From NCBI GenBank assembly GCA_032622095.1, contig CP136064.1, positions 177,088,247-177,152,246 of the forward strand: 64,000 nt of DNA. Reading direction: 5' to 3'. Both the position numbers and the translations under genes were made by a program. Of this stretch, positions 36,501 to 48,181 are shown in pieces (the stretch's first letter is position 1; each line of letters starts with the position of its first letter). The notes beneath the pieces were generated by a model. That model had not been told where the DNA came from. It ran no database searches and worked only from the letters and a program-made list of their open reading frames with translations. The stretch is from Siphonodentalium dalli (taxonomy: Eukaryota > Mollusca > Scaphopoda > Gadilida > Siphonodentaliidae).

Positions 36501-37169
36501 TTTATTTTTTGTCATAACTGGGTAGCTAGAAACATCACTATATTTAGGCCTACATGTAAACAGAAGCTCCTGCAGTCATTAGAAATTATTTTTCAAAACA
36601 TAAATCCCTGTGGTATCACAATATATCTTTGCTATCATCACGCACACAAGTTGGAATATTCAAAAAGTGGGAATTTGGTCTATTTCAGAGGAGGGGTACG
36701 TACATTTTGAAAATGAAAGGTTAACATATCCACTTCCAATGAAGCATTGAAGACCCTCTAGTTATGATCTGAGAGTGCACTATTTATGTGACTGTTATAT
36801 GTCAATATATATAAGCATGCATAAATTCACAAACAATTGACTCTCTTAAAATATATACTTACAATTCCACAACATACACCGACTTGCTAACCGAAATCAA
36901 CGAATTCACTTGGTAAACAATCAAGAAGTGGTAACTCTGGTTTCGGCTGTGTAGCAGCACTGGCTTTTGAATCTACAAGTAGCTCTAAAGGCGCCTGTTG
37001 GCATCACTATCTGTTGAATAGTAATCTGATGGTGGCTGTGTAGCGTCACTGGCACTCAAACAACTAGAGTCTGTGATAATAATAACATCAGGTGGTGAGT
37101 AGTCCTCAAACAGATCAACGTGAGAATCAAAAATGAATTCACTCATGAAGAACAATCAAAGATATCAAT
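33568..37169 (-). CDS. Putative spliced gene, function unknown
   Basis: Exon-like blocks on the minus strand, each bounded by a consensus acceptor and donor: 36863-37169 (contains ATG at 37146), 36115-36171 (57 nt), 35447-35527 (81 nt), 35294-35372 (79 nt), 35117-35146 (30 nt) and, weaker, 33568-33640 (73 nt). Donors are GTAAGT, GTTAGT, GTAAGT, GTGAGA, GTAAGT and GTGAGT. Phases fit from one block to the next. Peptides read DCKEPAEKKSRVEQEHIVE, then VNQESLPIYQYCGTSSSKEK, CYAYNGCLVVDC..., DNFSFKVVKK and TNAITVFCKQLDG. The first exon starts MSEFIFDSHVDLFEDYSPP then DVIIITDSS (SUMO-interaction-like), but needs one frameshift (near 36990) and crosses a TAG (near 36882) to join the rest. Family not recognised; it may be a decaying host gene or a transposon gene. 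Further 3' exons were not found. Confidence 0.45.
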
Positions 37170-38156
37170 CTGCAAATAGAACAATAACGAAGTATTAGGA
37201 ATAAGAAAGTTAAACAATTGATAATTGTTTATAATATTTCCAAAGTATTAATACTGCTATGCTTGCATTGATTAAAAATGTGCATGATCAGTGTACCTAC
37301 ATGTAAGTTGAAGCTAACTGGGGGCATTTTATTTTATTTTTGGTGTTCACCATCACTCTTAACAATATTTATGCTACTAAGCCACTGGCAAGACTGGCCT
37401 AGATATACACCAGTCGAGTCCCCCTCATTTTCTTTTATGAATAGGTGTATATTTAAATCAAATCAAACAAGCTTCACCACAATTTGAACTGGGTTATAAC
37501 TGCCTATGTTTCAACATTTTCTCTGATGACTGATCGAGCCACTAGAAGCCCTGCAATATGAACCTTAAAAATGTTTGTAAAAAAAAAATGCCGTGGTTTC
37601 TTTTGGGCATTCTCTCTTTTAGAAATAACTAATTCAAACAAAATCTGTATTTTCATGTTAGTAAAGCCACACAACAAAACAATAGGGTGGGCCGGTAGTC
37701 AATTGTTGTATCCTAAGAATGGATTTTCAGATATGGGTTATACTACTCAATAAGAAAAATAGCCACACTTTCTGGCATGCCAACATTTATACATATGTTC
37801 ACTGTGTTAGTTTGAATCTCAGTAGTCAGAACTTCCCTCTCAAGGAGCTGGCCATATATACCAAATATATTTCAGGAGGCAACAATCGGGTGTTTCAATT
37901 TTGTCTTACAATACCCTTAGTTTATGGAGTGGGTGGAAATATTTGTCAAATTCTATAAATGTTCCCAGTATACCACTACCCCCATCCCATAATAGGTCAT
38001 GTCATAGTCAAGACATGTATGATTAAGGTCTCATGACAGCTCGGGAATGCATGATTTTGTTGAACCAAATTTTGCAAACAATCATGGGATTTCTCCCAGA
38101 TAATCAGTTCAATTTTTATTGCGCCAACGACTCAAAACAACATGCATATTGTGTTG
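37170..38156. other. No gene recognised
   Basis: Probably upstream or intronic sequence of the putative spliced gene. Short plus-strand frames lack motifs. Confidence 0.4.
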
Positions 38157-38600
38157 GGACCAGTCCTCTGGCCGCTATTTATATACATTTAAAAATTGGG
38201 ACAGAACCCCTGGCACCTATTTACCATATTTTATAAGTTGAACAGAACCTCTGGCCACTATTCACATTTTAAAATTTAACAAATCTTTCAGGCATCTAAT
38301 TACATAATTTAATATTTGGACATAGCCTCCGGCCTTATTTACATCTTTTTAAATTTTGGACAGCCTCTGGCCACTATTTACATATTTAAAAATATGGACA
38401 GGGCCTCTGGCCACTACATATTTTTTAATTTGGAAAGATACTCTGGTCACTGTCTATTTATATATTTATAAATGTGGACACAAGCATCCAGGCCACTATT
38501 TGGACAGCCTCCGGTGGCTATTTACTTATTTAAAAATTTGGACAGAGCCTCCGGCCACTATTTACACTTTTTTTCATTTTGGACAGTCTCCGGCCACTAT
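38157..38600. repeat. Minisatellite, ~40-bp units, about 11 copies
   Basis: Units follow TTTGGACAGAGCCTCTGGCC, then ACTATTTACATATTTAAAAA. Units differ by small deletions and base changes; the order is head to tail. Confidence 0.9.
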
Positions 38601-39355
38601 ATAGTATATACAAAACTTGTCATATCGGGCTGGCTGGCCGGCTCATCCGGGGCAGGTGCACTAAAGGATGAATAAACAGACGAAGACCATTCGCCCCTTC
38701 ACCAAATTTTTCAGGGTATAAATACAAAAATTAGACCATATTAGCAATGTAGTAATTGTTTGTAATAGTAATAATTCAAACAACACTTGCCATCAGTCTG
38801 TCAGTCATGTTACATCTTCCTGAGGTGGCGGTATGTCATTTCAAGAGGCTTGCGACTGGTTGTAATTGCAACAAGAGTGCAAACTTCTATAAACACCCCT
38901 GTTTTCTGCCACTTTTTTGACCAGCAAATTTTGTTTTCCAAATAAACTTTTTTTTCTCATAATATATTTTTTTAAAGTTAAAAATATTATAAGAAGATGT
39001 GTTATTTGTCTTGCGTATGGACAATGAAAACATCAAATTCACCAAGCGAGACAGATGGCAATGACATTCAACCTACCCCATGATTGTAAACAGAAAGTAG
39101 CCATTTTTTAAATACTGTGCACGAATATTGGTGACAACAACAAGCCACTATTACAGGGAGATACTGATAAATATGAGCAAATGGAATATAAAAATACTTA
39201 CACTAGTAATAGAATAATAGTTCCTAGTAATAAATATTGTGAAAAAAAGGCAATGATTAATAGAATAAATTGAGTTGTTAGCTGTGAAAATTCTCCGAAT
39301 TTGCACATGTCCAGATGAGGACCGGAAACGAGAAAGCGGAAGAGAGGTTGCTAAC
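38601..39355. other. No gene recognised
   Basis: Nothing supported. Confidence 0.4.
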
Positions 39356-39503
39356 TATATTAATAAGTGACAAATTTCAAATTAATATACATCATCAAAC
39401 TAAGTTCAAAGCAAACTAAACTTTGTTAACAAGGAAATTAATATGATAGCAGAATTAAATCTCCATTTCCGAAGCAAGTTTTGGGGAAAAAAGGCCCAAC
39501 CGA
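39356..39503. repeat. Dispersed repeat, direct partner at 22985-23126
   Basis: About 145 bp closely matching 22985-23126 (TTAATAAGTGACAAATTTC, AAGTTCAAAGCAAACTAAAC, ATGATAGCAGAATTAAATC). Confidence 0.88.
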
Positions 39504-40104
39504 AACCGTAGGCGAAGGAAGGCCCCAAAAAGTGGGAATAAAGGGTATGATTGTTAAAATACCAATTGAAAATTGGGCAAATTATCTGCAAATTCAAATT
39601 CAATTCCAAATTAATATCCGAAATTATTATATATCCACTAGTATCAGATCTTTCTGAGATAGTTTGGAAGAAAACGAAATTATGTATATAAAATATATGT
39701 ATCTGTACTCTAGCAATAAATATCAAATGAAGCATATCTTTATATGTGCTGATATTCTGCTCAACACAATCTAAATTATCAGGATGGCATTCATGTCAAA
39801 TACAGGTTTCTATACTGGTACCATATGAACAACAAGGAAATGTTCATAAACAAACACAGTAGTAATGTACTGTCAAATACATTCACAGGTAACTTATACA
39901 TGTTTTACCAATATATTGAAAATAGGAAAAGTTATTGAACGAATATTTTCAAGACTAGGATTCCACATCAGAAAATGGCTCTTCGTATATCACCCTAAAG
40001 GAAAGCTGAAGTAACCAAAACCAGACTTTTTGTTCCTTATAGAGGGAACAAGTCAAGACTATAGAAACGTAGAATCATAGTCTTAGAAAAAGACGTTAAA
40101 TGAC
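39504..40104. other. No gene recognised
   Basis: A 109-codon minus-strand frame (39406-39735) overlaps the repeat and is AT-driven. Nothing supported. Confidence 0.4.
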
Positions 40105-40628
40105 TTAAAGGCACGGGCGGTGTTCACTGCAGAAATATTTATATTTGTTCAAATCGCCAACAACAGAAGGAATCTTAAAATATATATAGTTTTATTCATA
40201 TGCCAAACATAATCAACGCGTAAATAGTATATTGTCGTCAAGACGTACGATGGTATACGTAAACAAGAGCCTGCTCGTGTTACAGAAGTTGTGCTTCTGT
40301 TTTCACAACACGGCGCAATTTTATTGGTTAATCACACAAAAATTATATAAACGCTCTTTATTATTTCCATATCAGGAAAACATTAACAAATAACGCTCTT
40401 TATGTTTACCATATCCGGATCTAAACAAAATCCAGGAAACGTAACATTTTTTGCTTTTGTTTACATAACAAAGAGAAAAAAAATGACAATAACATACTGT
40501 TTATGCCATATTTCTGATTGGTATAAGAACAAGGTCTGTCTATATTTTACTATTCTGTTTACGGCGGTTTTTGACGGAGGTGAATATTTTAACAGCATAT
40601 CCACCGCCAACACCGCCCGTATCTTTAA
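40105..40628 (+). mobile_element. TTAA-flanked MITE, copy D
   Basis: TTAA at 40105-40108 and 40625-40628. Inner ends AGGCACGGGCGGTGTTC and, inverted, AGATACGGGCGGTGTTGG. Same orientation as copy B. Contains ATAAAGAGCGTT twice in complement (near 40350 and 40397). Non-coding. Confidence 0.9.
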
Positions 40629-41045
40629 ATTTGGAGACTTTTGTGTTTTGTTACTTGAATGAAAAAATTCTCATTTTTTTAGTACCCAACAAATTGAGAT
40701 GCAGCCCCCATCATTATCGGCAAACAGCAGAATTTGTGAACCATTTTCAAGAAATGGATTAAAGATGTGAACAAAAGCGATTTTTTTTCTCTACGACACA
40801 AGGCTAAGTCTTTGTTGACTGTGATAACTCTTGTTCCTAGAATATTACCAACTGGTCGAGGCAGTTCTGCCGAGAAAGTTTAATCAAGTTGAACATCCTT
40901 GAGTATTTTCATCAATTTCCAAAATCTGAAAGAATTTGACTTGCTGTTTGTGTTTGAATGTCATTTTTTCCTACATGTATGATCACAAATTGAAAGGTTT
41001 TTATCCAAGTGGACCAGTTTTTAATTTTAGATGAAATTCGTGACA
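40629..41045. other. No gene recognised
   Basis: Spacer between the MITE and the LINE tail. Confidence 0.4.
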
Positions 41046-41063
41046 CTGTGTAGATGTTTTATT

Positions 41064-41129
41064 CACACAATAATTAGTTTACAACAAATCAACAATAATA
41101 TATCAAAAATCAAGTGTAATTATTGTGTG
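41064..41129 (-). other. Perfect 13-bp stem-loop at the LINE 3' end
   Basis: CACACAATAATTA (41064-41076) pairs with TAATTATTGTGTG (41117-41129) around a ~40-nt loop. On the minus strand it is followed directly by AATAAAACA. The same architecture with different stem bases is seen at 12043-12111. It may be the recognition hairpin of the reverse transcriptase. Confidence 0.65.
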
Positions 41130-41492
41130 GGAGTGGCATAACCAGGATTGGCTGTCTTCCTGTCACCCCCGTTGTCAAATATAATAACTAATATATCAAT
41201 GGCATAATCTCAAGTTGATGTGCTAATAAGAAAATACTGTAATTTATAATATCAAAATATTGTATTAAGTACATTGTACCGTATAGTTATGGCTATGTAT
41301 GCGTGTGCACGGCAATTTAAAGAACTCTTTCTTATAGTAAGTTGGACCCTGCTTAAGTAACAATGATAATGCGTATGTGATATTTAAATCGTGTTAGCAG
41401 GGTCCAATAAGGGCGAGTTTTCAGGGTAATCAGCACTCACGACCGGGGAGGGGGCTGGCTTGTTACTCGGGAGTTAAGTATATGTAGTTTAA

Positions 41493-42920
41493 TTATGAGC
41501 TTTTGGGAGGAAAACATTCTTTGCAAGTTTTGTTTTTACATTTAAAGTTTGCATCATAGGCATTGATAACATTGACCTTCATTTGATATTTAAAGTTTTG
41601 TCGGCTTTCAATTGATTTTAGTTTTTTGTCAGTTTCATTCCATAATCTTGGGAATGAATGTTTAGGTAAAACCTCTGAGAATTTAGTTCGTGATTTAATT
41701 TCCCTAATGCATCCAGATTGTCTGGTGATTGATATCTTGTTGTCAAATGCTGTTAGAAATGATGCCGGTAGGTTAAAATGTGTCCAATCATACATAAACA
41801 GACTAACATGACAGGCATGCAAATCTCTGAATTTCAAAATATTTCTTTTTTTGAATAAGGGTTCAGTGTGGCTGTTGTATTTGGCATAGCTTATTGTTCT
41901 GATAGCTCTCTTTTGTAGTAGGAAGGCCTTATTGGATGATACTGAGTGCCCCCAAATTTGAATTCCATAGACAAGACGGCTTTGAATTAAGGCATAATAT
42001 AGCGTTCGAAGGGCATCTCCTGGGAAAAATTTCCTCACCTTGTTCATACCATATAGGGCTCTTGCCATTTTAGAACATACCGCCGAGGTATGGTCTTTAA
42101 ACGTGAGGTTTTCATCGATTGTAATTCCGAGAAATTTTAGGGATGTTTCATCACTTTTGTTTCCAACACGCTTGAGTTCTACGTCGTTTATGTATATCTT
42201 TAGAAAATTCCATTTGTCGTCATTGTTTTTTGGATGAAGAAGCATATATTTACTTTTAGTTTTATTTATGGATAGGCAGTTACAACAACACCATTTGTAG
42301 ACATCTTTTAGCTCATTGTTCACGATGTTTTCAATAAGATGGCCGTTATTGCCGGATTTGTATAGGGTAGTATCATCGGCGAATGATAACAATTTCAATG
42401 AAGTTGCAGCAGACATATCATTCACGTAAATGAGGAAAATTGTCGGACCGAGTATGGAGCCCTGGGGCACTCCGTTGAGTATACCCTTAAGACTAGAAAT
42501 ACTACCATTGAAGTCAGTAAACTGTCGTCTTTCGGACAGATAGTCTCTGAACCAATCATTCGCAATGCCACGTATTCCATAGTGATCCATTTTACTTAGT
42601 AGGATATCATGACTAATTGTATCAAAAGCTTTTGAAAGGTCAATGAAAATGGCTAAGGTGGAGTCTCGAGTGGGTTCATCATTTTGTTCGACTACATCTT
42701 CAAGTAAGTGCATAACGGGATGTATTGTTGAGTGACTTTTTCTGAAACCATACTGATGTTCATACAGGGTATCGTTATCATTTAAGAAATCTACCAATCT
42801 TTTAGACATTATTTTTTCCAATATTTTTGAGAAACAAGGCAATATACTAATGGGTCTATAATTACTGAATTCATCCTTATTACCGCTTTTGTAGATCGGG
42901 ACAACTCGGGACAATTTCAT
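41493..42920 (-). pseudogene. LINE ORF2, reverse transcriptase part
   Basis: A 475-codon frame with the complete reverse transcriptase palm. Motifs: VVPIYKSGNKDEFSNYRPIS (residues 6-25), HQYGFRKSHST (55-65), FIDLSKAFDTISHDIL (92-107), LNGVPQGSILGP (148-159), and the catalytic FADD box (180-183), then LKFLGITIDENLTFKDH and LYYALIQSRLVYGIQIWG. The C-terminus ends in a short cysteine pattern (CKNKTCKECF). All catalytic aspartates are intact. The first methionine is only the first after the frameshift, not a true start. Confidence 0.88.
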
Positions 42921-43500
42921 TTTTTGGGGAAATATGCCATATTTGAGTGATAAGTTGAATATGTTTTAGGGCGATTGCTATCTCTTCTACCGTTGCCTTC
43001 ATTATCTTACTCGTTAAACCATGCACGTCTTTGCTATTTTTGCTTTTAAAATTTAAGCAAGTCAGTATGATTTCTTGTTCATTAGTGGGGGCTAATTTTA
43101 ATACATCTGTTTCCCTGTAAAGAAGATAATCTGAGTAATTTGCACTATGTTCGTGTATGACTCTTTCACTTGTTTGTTGACCAATACTTGAAAAATAATC
43201 ATTAAACTTTTCTGCTATATCGGTTTTATGAGTGATTTTTATCTGGTTATCTACAAATATAGAAGGAATTGAGTTTGCATTAGAATTTTTATTGATCGCT
43301 CCATTCAATATCCTCCAGGTAGCCTTTATATCTCTCTTGTTTTGTTCCAATATATCACAATAGTACGTTTTCTTGCTTAGTCTTATTGTGCTTCTGTACG
43401 TCTGGCAGTACGACTTATATCTGTTTTTGTTTACTTCTGTTGGTGTCTTCAATTTTTTTATATAGTTTATTTTTTTCCAGAGAGGATTTAAGAATTCCAT
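42880..43500 (-). pseudogene. LINE ORF2, linker before reverse transcriptase
   Basis: A 206-codon frame joining endonuclease and reverse transcriptase. It begins just upstream of the frameshift and continues TPTEVNKNRYKSYC, KTYYCDILEQNKRDIKATW, IFVDNQIKITHKTDIAEKF, FNDYFSSIG and LNFKSKNSKDVHGLTSKIMK, the standard spacer of Jockey/CR1 ORF2 proteins ending at RT motif 0. It runs out of frame near 42965 (ALKHI, two bases missing), where the RT frame takes over with FNLSLKYGIFP. Confidence 0.8.
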
Positions 43501-44632
43501 TTGTAATCCATGGTTCTCGTTTGATGTACTTTTTGGGGACTTTCCTATTTGTCAACGGGAATGCTTTTTCAAAGGCATCCATATATAGTTCCAAGAATAT
43601 ATCATATGACTCGTTCACTGATTTACATTTTAAGACTGGCTGAAAGTTACAATTTTTTAATATATTTTTGAAAGTTCTAGTATTTTTGTCATTAAAGACT
43701 CGATATGGTTTTATGTTGTCACCATCCGGCGTACGTGAAGGTTCTGTGCCTCGTGATGGTTCGAGAAAGAAGACAGCGAGATGGTCCGATACATCAGTGA
43801 GTATTATACCAGATTTGCTGCCCGCAGTTGCACTGTTTGTATATATATGGTCTATGAGGGTTGCCGAATGTTCGGTAAGTCGTGTCGGCCTAGTTATACT
43901 AGGTATGAAACCAAAGGAAAATATATTACTTAAGAAATTGTCCGTTTTCTCGTGGGTTTCAAATTTGAGTAAATCAATATTAAAGTCGCCAATTAAAAAT
44001 GCCTTAAGATTTGATTTATTTATTTCGCCCATAATACCTTCAATATCTTTCGTAAAGGTATCAAGGTCAGCGCGTGGTGCAGTGTTGGGCCTATATATAC
44101 ATCCAACTAGGTATGAATTTGTGCATCCTGGATTTATCTCAACAAATATAGTTTCTATGATGTGTGGTTTAAATATAGACAAATCTTTCCTCAGTATATA
44201 CTGTAGACTGTCGCGGATGAATAGGCCAACTCCTCCTCTTCCATCATCCCTTTCTGGACGAGTTTTAAATTCGAGGTTATGGTACCCAGTTAGCTCAAAT
44301 TCAGTTTCGTGTACCTTAAATATTTCTGTGAGAGCAATAATATCAAAGAGATTTTGGCTACTTTGAATACTTAGTAGTAGGCTATTTAATTTACCCCAGT
44401 TTGCATTCAAACTACGACAATTCAACCCAAAAAATGATTTATCATACTGTCTACCCCCAAATTTGTTCTGAAGTTGTTCAGGAGAGTAATAGTTACAGTT
44501 TCTATTCATATTAAGCAAATCCATGTTAGTATCTTCTATATCATCCTGGCCTAATTCATCGAGCTTATAAGCTAGGTCATAATGTGTTGAGCCCTGAATC
44601 TCGCCCAGACTTAGATTACCCGCAATCGACAT
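43415..44632 (-). pseudogene. LINE ORF2, endonuclease part
   Basis: A 405-codon frame with the apurinic-type (exonuclease-endonuclease-phosphatase) domain of Jockey-group LINEs, which nicks target DNA to prime reverse transcription. Motifs in order: FFGLNCRSLNANWGKLN, DIIALTEIF (catalytic glutamate), GRGGVGLFIRD, VGCIYRPNT, FLIGDFNIDLL (catalytic D and N), ATLIDHIYTN and LTDVSDHLAVF (catalytic D-H). All expected catalytic residues are present. After the domain the frame ends at NRSKQKQI, at a frameshift in an A run (complement of 43448-43460) where the linker continues in the next frame. Confidence 0.85.
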
Positions 44633-44660
44633 TTGTCAAAGATAATTCAACAATTAAGTA

Positions 44661-46970
44661 AATTGCCGTGCACAAACCAGTCATTTCATTGCTGTATTCA
44701 TCAGTGATACTATAAGTTCCTTTTCTCATGAATAAATAATTGTTTGGTATTTCTTCGCGACTGGAGTATATCAGACTGTTTAATTGTGTAAGCCACAAAA
44801 ATTTAGAAAGTGTGTGACAAACTATTTGAACAAATAACATATTACGCAAGTTGAATAGTGTATGTAACATAAAGTTTGAGACCCTTCGACCAGCCCATAC
44901 CTTATCATTGTTGGATTTAATTTCGATGCGATCATGTGCATTGTGATCGAGGGGAACTAACTCAATGTAAGTATGTAATCTCTCATGACAAGCGTGAAAC
45001 GTTCGTATTTCTAATAGAGTTATCTACCTCTGAAATTGTTTGCGTTAATTCAATATTAAGTTTAGTTCGTATCAATAAAAAACGTTACTATTTTGTCTAT
45101 ATCGACGCCGTGTTAAACATATTATTAGTAGTCATGCATTCATATACGCAGCGAACACCGTCTCCACTGCTCAATGCTGAACAATCGAGGGGTCTCAAAT
45201 ATACAATGACAATTTATAATGACCATTAATACAATTGGAATTTCAAAACAAGTGAGAAAATGCATATATCGTACGTAAATACAGAACACATTAATAGCAG
45301 TGAGTCACTCTGGCGACCTCCTGTCATAACAGCAGAATTCACACAGTCCACACGCTATACACACCAACCACTAACATAATCTAGCCAGAGCTATTATAAA
45401 GAGCGTTCATTTTACAAAATACATGGTTAATAGTCATGTAGATTTACCTGTCGCTCGCCCTATATAGGAGACCATAACAACACACAACTGCATGGTTTTG
45501 AACGAAAGACCACATATTGTTTTAAGGAATATACGCGGGTTTCAATTTGTGATCGACGATAGCATGTATGCAATGTAGCTAGCACTTCAAATTATTAACA
45601 CGAGGTGCAGCATGCATGGGATTCGATCAGATATCAATGTCTGTAAAATACAAGACTTATGTCAATTCGTGATCAGAAGCCTGTCTTATGTTATGGCTAC
45701 ACATATAACGAATAGCAATGTGTGAGATATCGTCGTTTGCAAACGAGTACCGACCTTAAAATTTGACCCACTACTGTGTGATTTGATCGGGGTCGAGATC
45801 ACGGGTAGATGGATTTGCTCGTGCTTCACAGATGTGGTTAGTCCATTATGTAGAGAGGAAAATTAGTTGAGCTATAACATTATTTCATTAAGTGGTGATT
45901 ATATGTCGAGTATGACAATATTGCATGCATTAATATAAGAAGAATCAATTGCTGTATGATATATTCATATCAATATGGTTACAAATCACGAGTATACAAT
46001 GATAGAAGGGGTATGACAAGACCCACCACCCTTGTCACAATATGGCCCAGCCTCACGCTTATCTCACCAAGGGGATACATGTTATTCCAATTTCCTCATG
46101 TTGTGGTCAGTGGGTTATTGTTTTTCGATTTTCGTAAATTGGACATCGGATTGCAGATTCCATTTGGATACCATGAGCTTCATCCATTGGGTACGATATC
46201 CTATGCGTATATTTGCACACGGAGAAAATACAACAGGCACATTTCTGGTGAGCATATGGAGCTATAGGTAACCAAGAACACAGCCCCGGTTTCCTGAGAT
46301 TTACATAGTGAAAACAAATGCTGGCCATTCTGGGTGGGGTTTGGAGGGGTACAGTATGGTTTATGGGGAGTAGGTCAAGTGGTATTATATTACTGCCATG
46401 ATTTTTAGTTTAGTAATTATTTATGGGCATCATAATTCATGATGTGACACATTTGGTGTCAAGGGTGATTTAGTGTTCAGTGAGGGTTTTTTATTTTGTT
46501 TTGTTTAGTATTTTTGTTTTGTTCCTTCCTTGTTCGTTTTTTTTTTAATAGGGAGTATATATAAACAAAACAAATAAGTTTGATAAGAAGTATATTCTGA
46601 TTGATATTGAGTAATTTGTTTACATACATTATTTTAATTGTATATTTATTATATATTCAATTTAGTCTAGTATAGTATATGATATTTAGTCTGCACATGT
46701 GGCACATCATATGGAAGTAAAATTTTGTGGATAGTTGATTGTGGGAAGTGTGGATTGTAGTGACTAGTCAATTTATGACCTATTAGCATGATATTCATGA
46801 ATAATACACTGACATTTCGTATTTTTATAATATGGATGGTTACCACTATACAACAATGTAAATATACAACTCTACACCATGCCTAATATTCTAGGATTTA
46901 TCCTGGATCTAAAGTTTGACAACTTATAGTTCAAAACATCACTTCAAAAATATACTTCTGTGGATGGGTG
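44661..46970. other. No gene recognised
   Basis: Includes an 84-codon minus frame directly upstream of the LINE endonuclease (44616-44870) that could be 5' LINE sequence but has no motif. ATAAAGAGCGTT occurs at about 45396. Frames at 45956-46328 on both strands have no motif. Confidence 0.35.
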
Positions 46971-47670
46971 GTTTTGTGGTGTGGTGTGGTGTGGTGGGTG
47001 GCTGGGTTATCACCACTAGTTAATTCTAACTGACTAGTATTATACGACCCCCATACACACACACTTTGTTCATAATACGTTAGTATTCCAATAGATAATC
47101 ATCACTAATTGATTTATAACATTTTATATAGTAATTATAACATTATTTATTTAAAGCCAAATTTGTATGATAATTATAACATGATTTATTTGAAACCATT
47201 TTTATATATTAATTATAACATGATTTATTTAAAACCGTTTTTATATAGTAATTATAACATAATTTATTTATAAGGTTGCTATGAATATTTTGGTCTAGAA
47301 GTGCATTCTTGTACACTGATGAAATTAAATCTTAGTTAGTCTGAACATGGGCCGTTTTTTGACTACATGTAATTCAAAACAACATTTTACAACAATTTTC
47401 AGTTGATGGGGGACTGTGGGTATGTGAGGTGGGTTGTCATCACTAGTTAATAACCTTCTAGCATTATACACTTATGTCATTCATAATATTTTAGTATTTA
47501 GTATATATTTTATATTTAGTACATATTATGAAATATTAAGTGGTACATACATATACACATATACACACATATATATGCATTATACATACACACATATATA
47601 TATACATATATATATACACATATGCCCACATGCATACATATACACACCCAAAATACATACTCATGGATAA
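46971..47670. repeat. Low-complexity and tandem repeat region
   Basis: A GTGTGGTG run near 46976-47000, then three to four ~56-bp units at 47112-47275 (TAATTATAACATGATTTATT, TAAAACCGTTTTTATATAG), then mixed (CA)n/(TA)n microsatellite at 47545-47650. The frames across the microsatellite are artefacts. Confidence 0.85.
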
Positions 47671-48181
47671 ACATTACATATGCATATGTTATAAAAAAGA
47701 AGATATATTTGAGTGGATTGGTGGGGCAACATAAAATAAACAAGTCTAGTATTCATCTTTACTGCTCAGGTTGCAGGAATTAAAAAAAAGAATACTGAGA
47801 TATATGCCCTTGTGACATAATGGACATAGACTGCTCTGTTTTGTGCAAAATGTCAGAGCTAATTATGCATTTTGCTCATATGAAACGATGAGAAATGAGT
47901 TGCAAGTTTAGCAGAAATTAATAGCTCAATAAATTGATTCATTTTCGAACATGGTGATCTTTAGTCAATGTTCACTTCACTGTAATCATGAATGGAAGTG
48001 GATGTTGTGTATTGCAGTGATAATATCGCCAGGTTGCCTCTGCATTTAATATAGATATATAAAGTATGGGTAATTTTAATCATATGCAGTTTAAGTCATT
48101 TGTGAGTAGTATATAGTTGTAGATATATATTTCCAACAAGTTCCACATACAAAACATCTTTATTGTGGTGAATAATGATAT
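47671..48181. other. No gene recognised
   Basis: Sequence between the microsatellite and the ORF1 stop. Any ORF2 that once followed ORF1 is not here. Confidence 0.4.

Larger units (their letters stand above)
41046..44660 (-). mobile_element. Jockey/CR1-group LINE, ORF2 copy
   Basis: A minus-strand non-LTR retrotransposon: endonuclease, linker and reverse transcriptase, then a ~430-bp 3' region ending in a hairpin and AATAAAACA. Two frameshifts split ORF2 into three frames. The 3' boundary is taken at the tail; the 5' boundary is uncertain because no sequence right of the first methionine is recognisable. An ORF1 of suitable type lies at 48182-49153 on the same strand but 3.5 kb away. Confidence 0.85.

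Noticed and set aside
43668..44366. 232-codon plus-strand ORF
   Set aside because: It lies antisense to the LINE endonuclease, whose motifs are unmistakable.
47434..47743. Open frames of 64-78 codons on both strands
   Set aside because: They are produced by a (CA)n/(TA)n microsatellite; composition is only Y, T, H and I with no domain.
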